DNA from: Argopecten irradians
Taxonomy: Eukaryota > Mollusca > Bivalvia > Pectinida > Pectinidae
Assembly: GCF_041381155.1 (NCBI RefSeq)
Contig: NC_091135.1
Span: 64,445,067 to 64,509,066, forward strand
Length of the DNA: 64,000 nucleotides
Reading direction: 5' to 3'
Part shown: piece by piece, positions 49,301-57,795 of the stretch
Layout of the letters: the number at the start of each line of letters is the position of its first letter
Position numbering within the stretch: the first letter of the stretch is position 1
Notes under the pieces: generated by a model
What the model was told of the DNA's origin: nothing
What the model saw: the letters and a program-made list of their open reading frames with translations, nothing else
Databases searched by the model: none
Made by a program: the position numbers and the translations under genes

Positions 49301-52300
49301 ACTTCGACGTCAAACATATATAAACAGATTCAGATTGACATTAAGATACATTATCTTATGCTTAGTACTACATTCCGTAAAATAAAAATTGTATACATAC
49401 AGTAGGATTAGCCTAGGCCTAATGTTGTAAGTAGCCTAGGTGGAATTTTAATAATAAATATCAAACGTATTCACTATTAAATGGCTCCAGACGCTTAGTG
49501 AATGTTATTCGATTATTTCCTACTCTCCTACCGTGTTTATATTGAAACTTTAAAAACTTAAACTGTAGTCATCAGCTGGAAGTCATCATCATCGTTGTTA
49601 GAAACCGAAACAATCAATGCAACGTTGTCACATTTTGTGGTTACGCTTCAAACTCAGGTCATCAAAGCGTTTGTTTCAAAGTGCCAGGAACACGAAGGGT
49701 TTTGGTAACGTAGACGATAACGGTATCTAAAAATAACCGTGTAATATACTTTTTCTATAAACTACTTCCGGAAAAATCGTGCAATATAGTTTTTTATCGG
49801 TGATCACGTGGCATGTATTTGACCAATGAGAAGTGACAAAAAATCCAGAAATATAATAAACCATATTATAAAGTGATTTATTACATAATTTGTTTACATC
49901 AATTTATATATGAGGAAATATAATATTTTCAGCTATTATCCTGTGATATATACCGTATTACAAAGTGATATATACCATATTACAAAGTGATATATACCGT
50001 ATTACAAAGTGATATATACCATATTACAAAGTGATATATACCGTATTACAAAGTCAAAGTGCCAGGATTACAAAGGGTTTTGGTAACGTATACGGTATCT
50101 AAAAATAAGTGATATATACTTTTTCTATAAACTACTTCCGGAAAAATCGTGCAATATAGTTTTTTATCGGTGATCACGTGGCATGTATTTGACCAATGAG
50201 AAGTGACAAAAAATCCAGAAATATAATAAACCATATTATAAAGTGATTTATTACATAATTTGTTTACATCAATTTATATATGAGGAAATATAATATTTTC
50301 AGCTATTATCCTGTGATATATACCGTATTACAAAGTGATATATACCATATTACAAAGTGATATATACCGTATTACAAAGTGATATATACCGTATTACATA
50401 GAGAATACATGGTTAGTATCTTACAATACAAGGTTTATTTTGGTGCGAGACTTAGGAAAGCCAAGATGACGAGGCTTTGCTGAGTCATCTCGGCTTTCCG
50501 TGACGAGCACCAAAATAAACCTTGTATTGTAAGATACTAACCGTGTATTCTTTTTATCCTGCAACCATTATGCCATTCAAATGAAAGCAAAGTGACAGTT
50601 ATTTACTTGGTTTCGTTCGAATCGAGACACTTCTTTGATGCGGAGGTAAAGATTCATTCACTAAACTGAATGAGAGTGTACTCCTTTTTACTGCAATGGG
50701 AAATAAATAAGCGCATTCGCAAACAGTAACCGTAATCCTATTCAGCGTGATATATCGCTGAAACAAAATAAAAACACTCAAAAAACAATAAATACCCATG
50801 AAAGAATTACTTTACAATACATACATTTGCCATGAGCCAAGAAAAAGACGACACCACCATTCGAGATTTTCGATATCGTAAAATGACGTCATTCCGATGA
50901 ATGTGACGTCACATTTTAGCAGGACTGAATGACGTTTCATTCACTAGAAGGTTCAAGTTTTGGTTCAAGTTAGAAAAAGTTCCGTTAGATATGGAACAAA
51001 TTCACGTGATCGTATTGATGGATAAAGCATTTCGTATTGACGGATAAAGTACAAGTTTATCCGGCAGTAGTTATCGGTCAGTATGTGGGACAGTTGCAGG
51101 ATAAAAAGTGATATATACCGTATTACAAAGTGATATACCGTATTCGACCCAATAAGCGCCCATGTCCCTATAAGCGCCCTCCCCCATTTTGAGGCCTCGA
51201 ATTCAATTGTCCACGCATAAATAAAGACCAAAACTACAAAATACTGTCTAGATTTGCAATGATTTCGTCTTATTAGCACCTTTTCATTTTTTTCAATTTT
51301 TTAAACGCCCTGGGCGCTTATTGGTTCGAATACGGTGTACCATATTGCCTCTGTTGACGTTCCCCTCCGTGGCCTCCTTTGGATTACGAGTGTTTTCTCA
51401 TTACCAGGTCCAATTGTCGGCCATGTTGGGGACGGTAATTTCCATGTGTTTTTCCCCACGGATCGCTCCAATCCTGAGGAAGTGAAGAAGATCAGCGATG
51501 TTTCCGTGTATATGGCTGAGTAAGTGTCAACTATCTCTTTTGTAGATGCTTCCATGGTCGGCCATGTTGGAGATGGTAATTTTCATACACTGTTTACAAT
51601 CGACACTGAAAATAAAGGGGAAATAGATTTGGTTAAAGACTTGGCAGATACCATAGCTAAGTAAGTTAAAAGAAAGATTGATTTAAACTCGAAACATCAT
51701 TTTGAAATCATGCAAACAGGATGAGGTTTCCATAGTACACAATGTGACATCATCATGTGCAGTTTGTAAGTTTCTTTTAGAAAAAGGATGTAACAGGCTC
51801 ACACAGTCTTGATGCAACAATCGGTGTTTACCTGTGAAGTCAGATAATCTAATATGTAAATACACTGGACGAAAAAGACGGTCAAAACAGTTTCTTTAAA
51901 ATAATAGTACCTAGACAGAAAAGCTTTAATACTAATTTAGATGAAAAAATGCTGATTATATAGAGGTTTCAAAACAACAAGTGGTTGCTAGATATGGAAT
52001 TTATTCCACACAAGTTATTTACAAAAGATACAAGCTTTAGCTTTTTAGGTCATCTGACCTATTGTCATCATGCACCGTCCGTCGTCGTCCGCCGTGCATA
52101 AACTTTTCATTCAAACGACTTCTTCTCAAGACCGAGAAGGACCAGGGTACTGATATTTGGCCTGTAGCATGCTTGGATGAAGGGCTACCAAGTTTGTTAA
52201 AATAAATGACCTTGACCTTCATTCAAGGTCACAGAGTCAAGTAGGCTAAAAATCCTTTAAACAACTTCTTGTTAATAACTAAGAGGCCTAGAGACCTGAT

Positions 52301-55300
52301 ATTGGGCCCATTACATGCTTGCATGAATGGCTATCAAGTTTGTTCAAATGAATGACCTTGATCTTTATTCAAGGTCACAGAGTCAAATAGGCTAAAAATC
52401 CTTTAAACAACTTCTTGTGAATAACTAAAAGGCCTAGAGACCTGATATTTGGCCTGTGACATGCTAGGATGAAGGGCTATCAAGTTTGTTCAAATGAATG
52501 ACCTTGACCTTCATTCAAGGTCACAGAGGTCAAATAGGCTAAAATCTTTAAATGACTTCTCCTCAAGAACCAAAAGGCCCAGGATACATATATTGGGTCT
52601 TCAGCATGCTGAGATGAAGGGCTACCAAGTTTGTTCAAATGAATTACATTGACCTTCATTCAAGGTCACAGGGGTCAAATAGGTTAAAATCTTGAAACGA
52701 CTTCTTGAGAATAACTAGGAGGCCTAGAGACCTGATATTGGGCCTTTGACATGCTGGGATGAAGGGCTACCAAATTTGTTCAAGTGAATGACCTTGATCT
52801 TCATTCAAGGTCACAGAGGTCAAATATGCTAAAATCTTTAAACGACTACATTGTGTTGTGCTAATAGTCAGATGACCGTTAAGGCCCATGGGCCTCTTGT
52901 TGTAACTTACGGTTGTGGAATAAATTCCATATCCAACAACCACGTGGAGTGTGACCTGTTTCTATCACAATTAAAAAGGTCAAAAAAGTAATATCAACAT
53001 GATTTTCCAGATGACACGGGATACCATCAAACGTAAGTCTGTAGGATACGAATTACTTCAAATGGTAAATATGGGACAAAGAAGTAATTCCAACCGTATG
53101 GACAAAAAAATTATCAAATTTTCGAGGCGATCTGCCCCTTTATCAAGACACACAAAACGAACACGATTACATAATATGATGCGAGCAGTAATACGGGACA
53201 ATGAAATTAGACAAATATTCAACAGCACAATGGAGCACAATGAACCCTTCGGCAAGTGGCAGCCGAAGGCTGGATCTTTTTGGTAGATCAGTCCTTCGGC
53301 TGCCACTTTTTTTTAAATTGTGAATTTTATGGCCCTGGGGTCTCACGTTTCCCTCTAGGGAGGGGGTGAAGTTAACTATAGTTTATAAAGGGAAAACACA
53401 TTTATGAGCATTTTTTGCTCAATTTTCATAAGAAATGAGTCAAACTCGGTTAGAATTATTAGCCTGAGATTGTTTTTTAACATCATATCCATATTGGTTC
53501 ATGCTCACCCCCTTGGGGCAGAGGGTGGGGCCGAAAAGGGGTCAAATAGGCTAAAACTTCAAAAATCGCCTTCTAAAATTCTGGAAATGGTAGAATCAAA
53601 CACTTTTTTTATCCCCCGCCCAACGAAGTTGGCGGGGGATATACAAATGGGTTCCGTCCGTCTGTCCGTCCGTCCGTCCGTCTGTCTGTCCGTACGAATG
53701 GTTTCCGGAGCATAACTTTAAAACCAGTAGAGATATTTCCACGAAACTTCATACACACATTGGTCTTATGGTCTAGTAGTGCCTTTTGCTATTTTTAGGT
53801 TTTTATTTTTTGCATTTTTTCCGTAACCATGGAAATATCGCTGAAAATATCATATTTTTGTACCAGGTTCGTTTCTGGAGCATAAATCTAAAACCAGAAG
53901 AGATCTTTCCACGAAACTTCATAGACACATTGGTATTATGGTCTAATAGTGGCTTTTGCTATTTTAAGGTTTTCACTTTTTGTACTTTTTTCTGTAACCA
54001 TGGAAACATTGCTGAAAATGGCAGATTTTTGTGTAAGAATCGTTTCCGGAGCACAACTCTAAAACTAGTAGAGATATTTCCATGAAACTTCATAGAAACA
54101 TTGTTCTTATGGTCTAGTAGTGCCTTTTGCTATTTTTAGGTTTTATTTTTTTGCACTTTTTCCGTAACCATGGAAACATTGCTGAAAATATCATATTTTT
54201 GTACCAGGTTCGTTTCCGCAGCATAACTGGAAAACCGGTTGAGATATATGCACGGAACTCCATAGGCACATTAGTCTTATGGTCTAGTAGTGCCTTTTGC
54301 TATTTTAAGGTTTTCACTTTTTGTACTTTTTTCTGTAACCATGGAAATATTGCTGAAAATGGCAGATTTTTGTGTAAGAATCGTTTCCGGAGCACAACTC
54401 TAAAACCAGCAGAGATATTTCCATGAAACTTCATAGACACATTGTTCTTATGGTTTAGTAGTGCCTTTTGCTATTTTTAGGTTTTCACTTTTTGTGGGTT
54501 TTTTTCTGTAACCATAGAAACATTGCTGAAATTATCATATTTTTGTAGCAGGTTCATTTCCGGGGCATAACTCTAAAACCAGCAGAGATATTTCCACGAA
54601 ACTTCATAGACACATTCTTTTTATGGTCTAGTAGTACCTTTTACTATTTTAAGGTTTTCATTTTTTGCACTTTTTCCGTTACCATGGAAACATAGCTGAA
54701 AATATCATGGTAAATGATAAATGTTACTTTGCAAAACTCCACCCATCTTTGTGTATATAGTCTAATATAAATGTCAAGGCTGTATACCTGATTCAACAAT
54801 TGCAGCCCCGCTCTACTTGAATTATACTCCATCTTTCTTTAGCTCAACTTCCTTTTTCCTGGTTTTTTTTTCATACACATAAGTCTCCACAATCAAACTT
54901 ACTCCAGCTTTGACATCTCCATTGGCAGGGGATCTGAATGACTATGTCCTTGTTTTAGGTGGAAAGGTCTTAAGGTGTTTTATAAAAAAGTGTTAATATA
55001 TGACCCTGGAGTCTAACATATCCCCCTGGGGAGGGGGTCAAGTTTTTCCTAAGCTTATATAGGAAAAACACATTTATGAACATTATTTGCTCAATTTTCA
55101 TAGGAAATGAGTCAAACTTGATGACAATTATTAGCCTGAGATATAGCATTTTAACATCCATATCAGTCCCCGCTGATCCCTTCTGTGATCACAGGGGCGG
55201 GACCATATAGGGTCAAAATGACTAAAATTTCAAAAAAATCTTGTGAGTTCTCGTGTTTGATGGAAGCAAATACTCTTCATAGATTAAAAAGTCAAATCTA

Positions 55301-55675
55301 TAAAATCATTGGCTGACTTCAAGGACCAGTATGTAGTGTTTATATGTCTTTGTTTCATTCTATATTCGAACTCTGGTAGCTGTTAAGGCCCATTGGCCTC
55401 TTGTTTTTCTTTTAACAATGTCCATAGACCAATATTCTGTGAAATCTCTTTACAGATATTCAATCATACAAAATACTAATGAGCCTCATTTTAATGTTAC
55501 CAGGATCGCCATGGAGTTGGACGGAACCTGTACAGGGGAGCATGGTATCGGGATGGGAAAGCGTGGCCTCCTACAGCAGGAGATCGGAGATACAGGAATG
55601 GAAGTAATGAAACAGCTGAAGGCAACGTTTGATCCAAAAGGAATCATGAATCCTGGGAAAGTCTTTTTTGAATGA
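34186..55675 (+). CDS. LDHD: D-lactate dehydrogenase, mitochondrial (FAD, GlcD family)
   Basis: Oxidises D-lactate (and related D-2-hydroxyacids) to the 2-oxo acid, using FAD, in mitochondria. Coding exons: 34186-34310, 35258-35399, 35634-35775, 35946-36105, 36504-36609, 38735-38828, 39050-39178, 40406-40533, 46523-46613, then either 51408-51519 or 51546-51660, then 55504-55675. All phases agree; the sum is 466 residues (467 with the second alternative exon), lacking only the N-terminal presequence exon. [11 protein letters not shown] and the [15 protein letters not shown] block (here [16 protein letters not shown]) form the FAD-binding PCMH domain. HVGDGNFH and [11 protein letters not shown] lie in the FAD-oxidase C-terminal domain, where related D-2-hydroxyacid dehydrogenases bind a metal. 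The alternative exons and satellite-filled introns make it exceptional. Confidence 0.95.
34311..35257 (+). other. LDHD: LDHD intron with a foldback hairpin
   Basis: Contains the inverted repeat at 34729-34852. The rest is unique AT-rich sequence, including CRE-like TGACGTCA-type motifs near 34983-35010. Confidence 0.5.
34729..34852. repeat. ~124-bp inverted repeat (foldback)
   Basis: Arms GATGCCAGAGCTTTGCAGAC and GTCTGCAAAGCTCTGGCATC pair almost perfectly and extend outward through TATGGTCTATAT/ATATAGACCATA, with a loop of about 20 bases. Confidence 0.9.
35258..35399 (+). CDS. LDHD: LDHD exon 3
   Basis: Encodes [20 protein letters not shown] and [20 protein letters not shown]. The [11 protein letters not shown] loop binds the FAD pyrophosphate. 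Acceptor GACTTCAG, donor AAG-GTGAGT, ends in phase 0. Confidence 0.97.
35634..35775 (+). CDS. LDHD: LDHD exon 4
   Basis: Encodes [20 protein letters not shown] and [19 protein letters not shown]. Donor ATTG-GTAAAT, ends in phase 1. Confidence 0.96.
35946..36105 (+). CDS. LDHD: LDHD exon 5
   Basis: Encodes [40 protein letters not shown] and [12 protein letters not shown]. This is the core of the FAD-binding domain. Acceptor TTTTTGGTAG, donor AA-GTAAGA. Confidence 0.97.
36504..36609 (+). CDS. LDHD: LDHD exon 6
   Basis: Encodes [20 protein letters not shown] and [15 protein letters not shown], the conserved [16 protein letters not shown] block. Acceptor TTTTACAG, donor GCT-GTAAGT. Confidence 0.97.
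36703..38628. repeat. 25-bp minisatellite with 20- and 24-bp variant units
   Basis: The main unit is ACATTAAAACAATTGTGTAA followed by TGTTT (25 bp). It is interspersed with a 20-bp form (ACAACAATAGAGTAATGTTT) and a 24-bp form carrying AAATATAGAGCAATG. The variants recur in blocks, a higher-order pattern. The array fills nearly the whole LDHD intron 36610-38734. Confidence 0.95.
38735..38828 (+). CDS. LDHD: LDHD exon 7
   Basis: Encodes [18 protein letters not shown] and [13 protein letters not shown]. Acceptor TTTTTTCAG, donor ATAG-GTAACT, ends in phase 1. Confidence 0.95.
39050..39178 (+). CDS. LDHD: LDHD exon 8
   Basis: Encodes [18 protein letters not shown] and [16 protein letters not shown]. 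Acceptor TTGCCGTAG, donor GTCA-GTAAGT, ends in phase 1. Confidence 0.95.
39275..39903. repeat. 33-bp minisatellite, about 19 copies
   Basis: The unit is GGATGTTGGATACATTCGCT followed by AGGTTTAGAGATA. Its length is a multiple of three, which keeps four open frames of about 200 codons, none of them genes. It lies in the LDHD intron 39179-40405. Confidence 0.95.
39904..40300. repeat. 49-bp minisatellite, about 8 copies
   Basis: The unit starts GGATGTTGCATACAATCACT and continues ATTTTGTCTATATATAAC and ACACACCGATC. Its first 20 bases are a variant of the start of the adjoining 33-bp unit, so the arrays are related. Confidence 0.95.
40406..40533 (+). CDS. LDHD: LDHD exon 9 (source of the 50-bp satellite)
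   Basis: Encodes [20 protein letters not shown] and [18 protein letters not shown], ending PGSK. Donor AAG-GTAGGC. Its last ~45 bases (ATGACATTCTGTACACCTG-like, here ACGACATTCTGTACGCCTG) are the founder of the satellite that follows. Confidence 0.97.
40534..46365 (+). repeat. LDHD: 50-bp satellite made of exon 9 end plus 5' splice donor, ~116 copies
   Basis: Each unit reads CATGACATTCTGTACACCTG, TATGGCCCTCACACCTGGCA and GTAAG, then a new GTAGG. It corresponds base for base, with a few differences, to the last ~45 bases of exon 9 and its donor. Many units keep a usable AAG-GTAGGC or AAG-GTACAC donor, and some read AAG-ATAGGC, which lacks GT. The exon frame continued into the array meets TAG at 40585-40587, so only the first donor gives a normal message. 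Confidence 0.95.
46366..46522 (+). repeat. LDHD: ~32-bp array of 3' splice-site copies
   Basis: Copies of (TTTTTCAG)CCATACTCTACAGAT start at 46394, 46427, 46458, 46492 and finally at the true exon, 46523. The spacing is 31-34 bp. The third copy has lost its AG (TTCTG). The array abuts the 50-bp satellite directly, so this intron has virtually no unique sequence. Confidence 0.9.
46523..46613 (+). CDS. LDHD: LDHD exon 10
   Basis: Encodes [18 protein letters not shown] and [12 protein letters not shown]. Matches the [13 protein letters not shown] block of LDHD. Donor ATAG-GTCTGT, ends in phase 1, as required by both alternative next exons. Confidence 0.96.
46752..48320 (+). mobile_element. GGCCC-hairpin element with ~157-bp internal repeats
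   Basis: Starts TTAGCTCACCTGGCCCGTCG with CGTCCGTCCGTCC and ends ACCAGGTGAGCGATACAGG, followed by CCCTTTGGGCCTCTTGTTTT. AGCTCACCTGG and CCAGGTGAGC are inverted ends. The interior consists of about nine units with CGCTACTTGTCCTAGAGTTC, TTTGGCCACAAACATC and TTTTGGCTCTGACCCC. It lies in the LDHD intron before the alternative exons. Confidence 0.85.
48321..49690 (+). other. LDHD: LDHD intron, no feature recognised
   Basis: Intronic sequence with local inverted motifs (AAAACTGATATTTTC repeated near 48580-48630). No exon or RNA gene was recognised. Confidence 0.5.
49690..50400. repeat. ~370-bp tandem duplication with a 22-bp array
   Basis: The block with CTACTTCCGGAAAAATCG recurs 370 bp later with few changes. 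Each block ends in several copies of a 22-bp unit, GTGATATATACCGTATTACA plus AA. A stray pair of the 22-bp units reappears at 51109-51140. Confidence 0.9.
50402..50550. repeat. ~148-bp long hairpin
   Basis: Arms GGTTAGTATCTTACAATACA and TGTATTGTAAGATACTAACC continue inward through AGGTTTATTTTGGTGC/GCACCAAAATAAACCT and GAAAGCC..GATGAC/GTCATC..GGCTTTC. Confidence 0.9.
51138..51335. mobile_element. 198-bp MITE next to the alternative exons
   Basis: Inverted ends CCGTATTCGACCCAATAAGC and GCTTATTGGTTCGAATACGG pair over about 24 bp including GCCC/GGGC. It ends 72 bp upstream of alternative exon 11a. Confidence 0.85.
51408..51519 (+). CDS. LDHD: LDHD alternative exon 11a
   Basis: 112 bp, acceptor CATTACCAG, donor GA-GTAAGT. 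With the preceding G it encodes [19 protein letters not shown], then [18 protein letters not shown]. The frame is intact and the HVGDGNFH metal/active-site motif is complete. It starts after phase 1 and ends in phase 2, the same as 11b. About 16 of 36 aligned residues agree with 11b. Confidence 0.93.
51520..51545 (+). other. LDHD: 26-bp spacer between alternative exons
   Basis: Holds both the 11a donor GTAAGT and the 11b acceptor TCTTTTGTAG. At 26 bp it is far shorter than a splicing-competent metazoan intron, so 11a and 11b should not both be joined in one message. Confidence 0.9.
51546..51660 (+). CDS. LDHD: LDHD alternative exon 11b
   Basis: 115 bp, acceptor TTTTGTAG, donor AA-GTAAGT. With the preceding G it encodes [20 protein letters not shown], then [18 protein letters not shown]. 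Complete HVGDGNFH motif, same phases as 11a, and one codon longer. Both exons are free of stops. Confidence 0.93.
51978..52965. mobile_element. Short TIR element split by a GGCCC-hairpin element
   Basis: The flanks of the 52043-52902 element are inverted copies of one another: GATATGGAATTTATTCCACA on the left and TGTGGAATAAATTCCATATC on the right, with GTGGTTG/CAACCAC outside. This fits a small TIR element, or target, into which the GGCCC element inserted. Confidence 0.65.
52043..52902 (+). mobile_element. GGCCC-hairpin element with ~150-bp internal repeats
   Basis: Starts AGGTCATCTGACC with CGTCCGTCGTCGTCCGCCG and ends GTCAGATGACCGTTAAGGCC, then CATGGGCCTCTTGTTG. The inverted ends are GGTCATCTGAC/GTCAGATGACC. 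About five units each carry GACCTTGACCTTCATTCAAG and AAGGGCTA(C/T)CAA. Confidence 0.8.
53300..55405 (+). mobile_element. GGCCC-hairpin element of the 30469 family, interrupted
   Basis: Shares GGCCCTGGGGTCTCA, AGGGAGGGGG and CATTTATGAGCATT-type blocks with 30469-32205, and ends TTAAGGCCCATTGGCCTCTTG. Sequence homologous on both sides is interrupted at about 53605-54958 by a different element. Confidence 0.75.
53605..54958 (+). mobile_element. Nested insertion with six ~170-bp repeats
   Basis: Starts with TATCCCCCGCCCAACGAAG, whose CCCCCGCC..GGCGGGGG forms a hairpin, then a CCGTCCGTCTGTCC tract. Units of about 170 bp with TTTCCGGAGCATAACTCTAA and GTAACCATGGAAACATTGCT start near 53700, 53870, 54040, 54211, 54385 and 54556. 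Sequence on both sides (GGTAGAATCAAA.. / ..GGAAAGGTCTTAAGG) is contiguous in other family members, which fixes this as an insertion. Confidence 0.75.
55504..55675 (+). CDS. LDHD: LDHD terminal exon 12
   Basis: Acceptor TGTTACCAG. Encodes [20 protein letters not shown], then [18 protein letters not shown] and [15 protein letters not shown], stop [16 protein letters not shown] and DPxGIMNPGK are invariant C-terminal motifs of the family. The first codon is GAG (E) after exon 11a and AAG (K) after 11b. Confidence 0.97.
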
Positions 55676-56648
55676 AAATAACAGTTATAGCGTGATTGCA
55701 TTGATAGATAAAATTGTTCAGGGAAGTGATATTGATACTCCACACAAACAAACTTAGATGTTTCAGGGCCACTGTGGGTACCCGTACACCGGATATTGGT
55801 ATCGACGAGGCGAGGCCTGTCGCAACAAGGATACGTTTTACAATATTTGCACAATTCTAATGTAATTAATGTATCTGTAACTATTGTCCAGTTCAAGCTT
55901 ATTATATATCGCGTCCGTATGCAATCTGTCTACCCCCAGCGTCATATATTTATTGAGGAATAGACAGGAATCCAGGGTCACCTGTAGGGGGGTACCGCAA
56001 TGAAATCGACTGTGAACTATTGTTCGTGATATTGAATAACCATCTTGTTCCAGGTTACAATTTTTGGGTTGTATAGACGGGTTATGATGGGAAGTTCATG
56101 TTGAGGCCAATTTCGTACTGTCGTGGCCACGGATGTTTCAACAAGACGACTCAAAATTTAGCTTGTGTACGGGGGCTTGTTAAACTAGTGTACGGGGGCT
56201 TGGTTTATGTGATAAAACTGGTGTACGGGGGCTTGGCATAACTAAAATGACAAACTTAACAATATGTTTAAAACAGATAGCGTCTAGTCGTCCAAAAGAC
56301 AGATGTAAAGTTTTCCTTTGACGTCTATGTGTTCGTAGATCTCGTGTAAAGATGCCAATGGAATAGTAGGCCTACCAGACGAAGATGATGAATGTTGGTT
56401 AGTCTGTAGATTTTGTATACAATATCAGTTTGTTTGTTTGCTGGCAATTTTGTTAAATTCTTTAACGGAGGGGATCATTTTGAGGGAGGAATGTACTCGT
56501 ATTAACCATGTAGCGCAATAAGAAATACAACTTCACCTGGTGGAAATGTCATAATGTAATAGTAATAGTAAATTTTACTATTAAATTGTAAACCATGGCT
56601 AAGAATACGTATTTCCATTTTTTCTTTTTTTTTTCTTTTCGTTTACAG

Positions 56649-56810
56649 GTGCTGGCCGTTTACATTTGTTTTTACTGTCCGGAAAATTTCGATACGTTCC
56701 GTATGGCTACCTGCCACCTGATTGAATGTCATAGTGACTTGACATTAGAGCTACGTCGACGGGAAAATAATAAGAAGCGCGTGCATACTCATCACACCCG
56801 AGCTCTGTAG
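56649..56810 (+). CDS. Exon-like ORF with a C2HC finger inside the transposon
   Basis: After a long pyrimidine tract and TTTACAG, an open frame runs 53 codons to TAG: VLAVYICFYCPENFDTF, then RMATCHLIECHSDL, and a basic RRRENNKKR tail. The spacing C-x2-C-x12-H-x3-C matches a C2HC zinc finger. It may be a terminal exon of a captured or decayed transposase gene. An ATG at 56595 lies in frame upstream but within the pyrimidine tract region. Family unknown. Confidence 0.35.
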   Translation: MLAVYICFYCPENFDTFRMATCHLIECHSDLTLELRRRENNKKRVHTHHTRAL

Positions 56811-57789
56811 AGAGGAGGGCAAAACAATACCTGTTATTGACAAGGTCGGAAAAATCCACATTTCTAGGAGAGATGTTGTACCGAAAGATAGCCCATTCAA
56901 GAAAGATATCTAAAGATAATGTTTAAAGATGCTCCACCACTGACAAGTGGTATATTTTCACTATGAAAATCGGGAGCAGACGATTTAGTATTTTTCTTCA
57001 GTTATAAAAGTTACTTACTTTACACCATTACCACCATTGAAAAGTTTGAGCTTTTAATTTTACTTCAAGTTAAAAATATGAAAAATAATTAATTGTTTCC
57101 CGAAAAAAATCCGTGACACTATATTCTATATGGAATGAAGTACTGATTGCGTATGCACCAAAGGCGAAATAAATTATTTTATATTATTTTTTGTGTTAAT
57201 TAGGCATATATAAACACGATTAAATACCAGTTATTGTTCAAATGATGAATGCCATTTATGCTCTGTCGGCGGTGGAGCATATAAATACTTAATACTTTAT
57301 GTTGCCCAGGCTTAAATTAATTGAAAAGAACAGTTTTTTGCCTGAATTGATCAAAATCATAATGAATAATCATTCTACATTGCGTATCATTTCAATCAGT
57401 AATTTGATTAATCATATAGAACGTTATATATTGCTATTTAGAAAGAAATATTTGACTTAAAAAGCTGCGTTTCTCAACTCATCAATCAATTTTCCGTACA
57501 ATCGTCAACCAAGCTGCCGTACAATCAACATCCAAGCCCCCGTACACTTGATTTTTAACAACAAGCAAGCCTCCGTACACAACGTGATTTTCACTTATTT
57601 ATTTCGTAATCTTCATGACCTCAAATTTGTCATCGGGGCGTGAGATGCTTTCATATGACGTGAATTAGCCATAGAAAATGAATTCCGTTATCAGGAAAGC
57701 ATTAAATATCTATATCAGTGATTTATTTTAAACCGTCTTTTTCACTGCGGTACCCCCTACATGTGACCCTGGATTCCTGTCTATTCCTC

Positions 57790-57795
57790 AATAAA
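57790..57795 (+). terminator. LDHD: Candidate LDHD poly(A) signal inside the right TIR
   Basis: AATAAA on the plus strand within the right TIR. No plus-strand AATAAA was seen between the LDHD stop (55675) and the element's left end. If the transcript runs on, the transposon could supply the signal. Inference only. Confidence 0.3.

Noticed and set aside
52999-53286. 95-codon basic frame after a possible acceptor
   Set aside because: No recognised family. It ends in a CCGAAGG/CCTTCGG palindrome at the border of an element, so it is more likely element sequence than an exon.
53786-54426. Two 99-codon frames with similar sequence
   Set aside because: They are successive ~170-bp units of a nested element read in the same frame.
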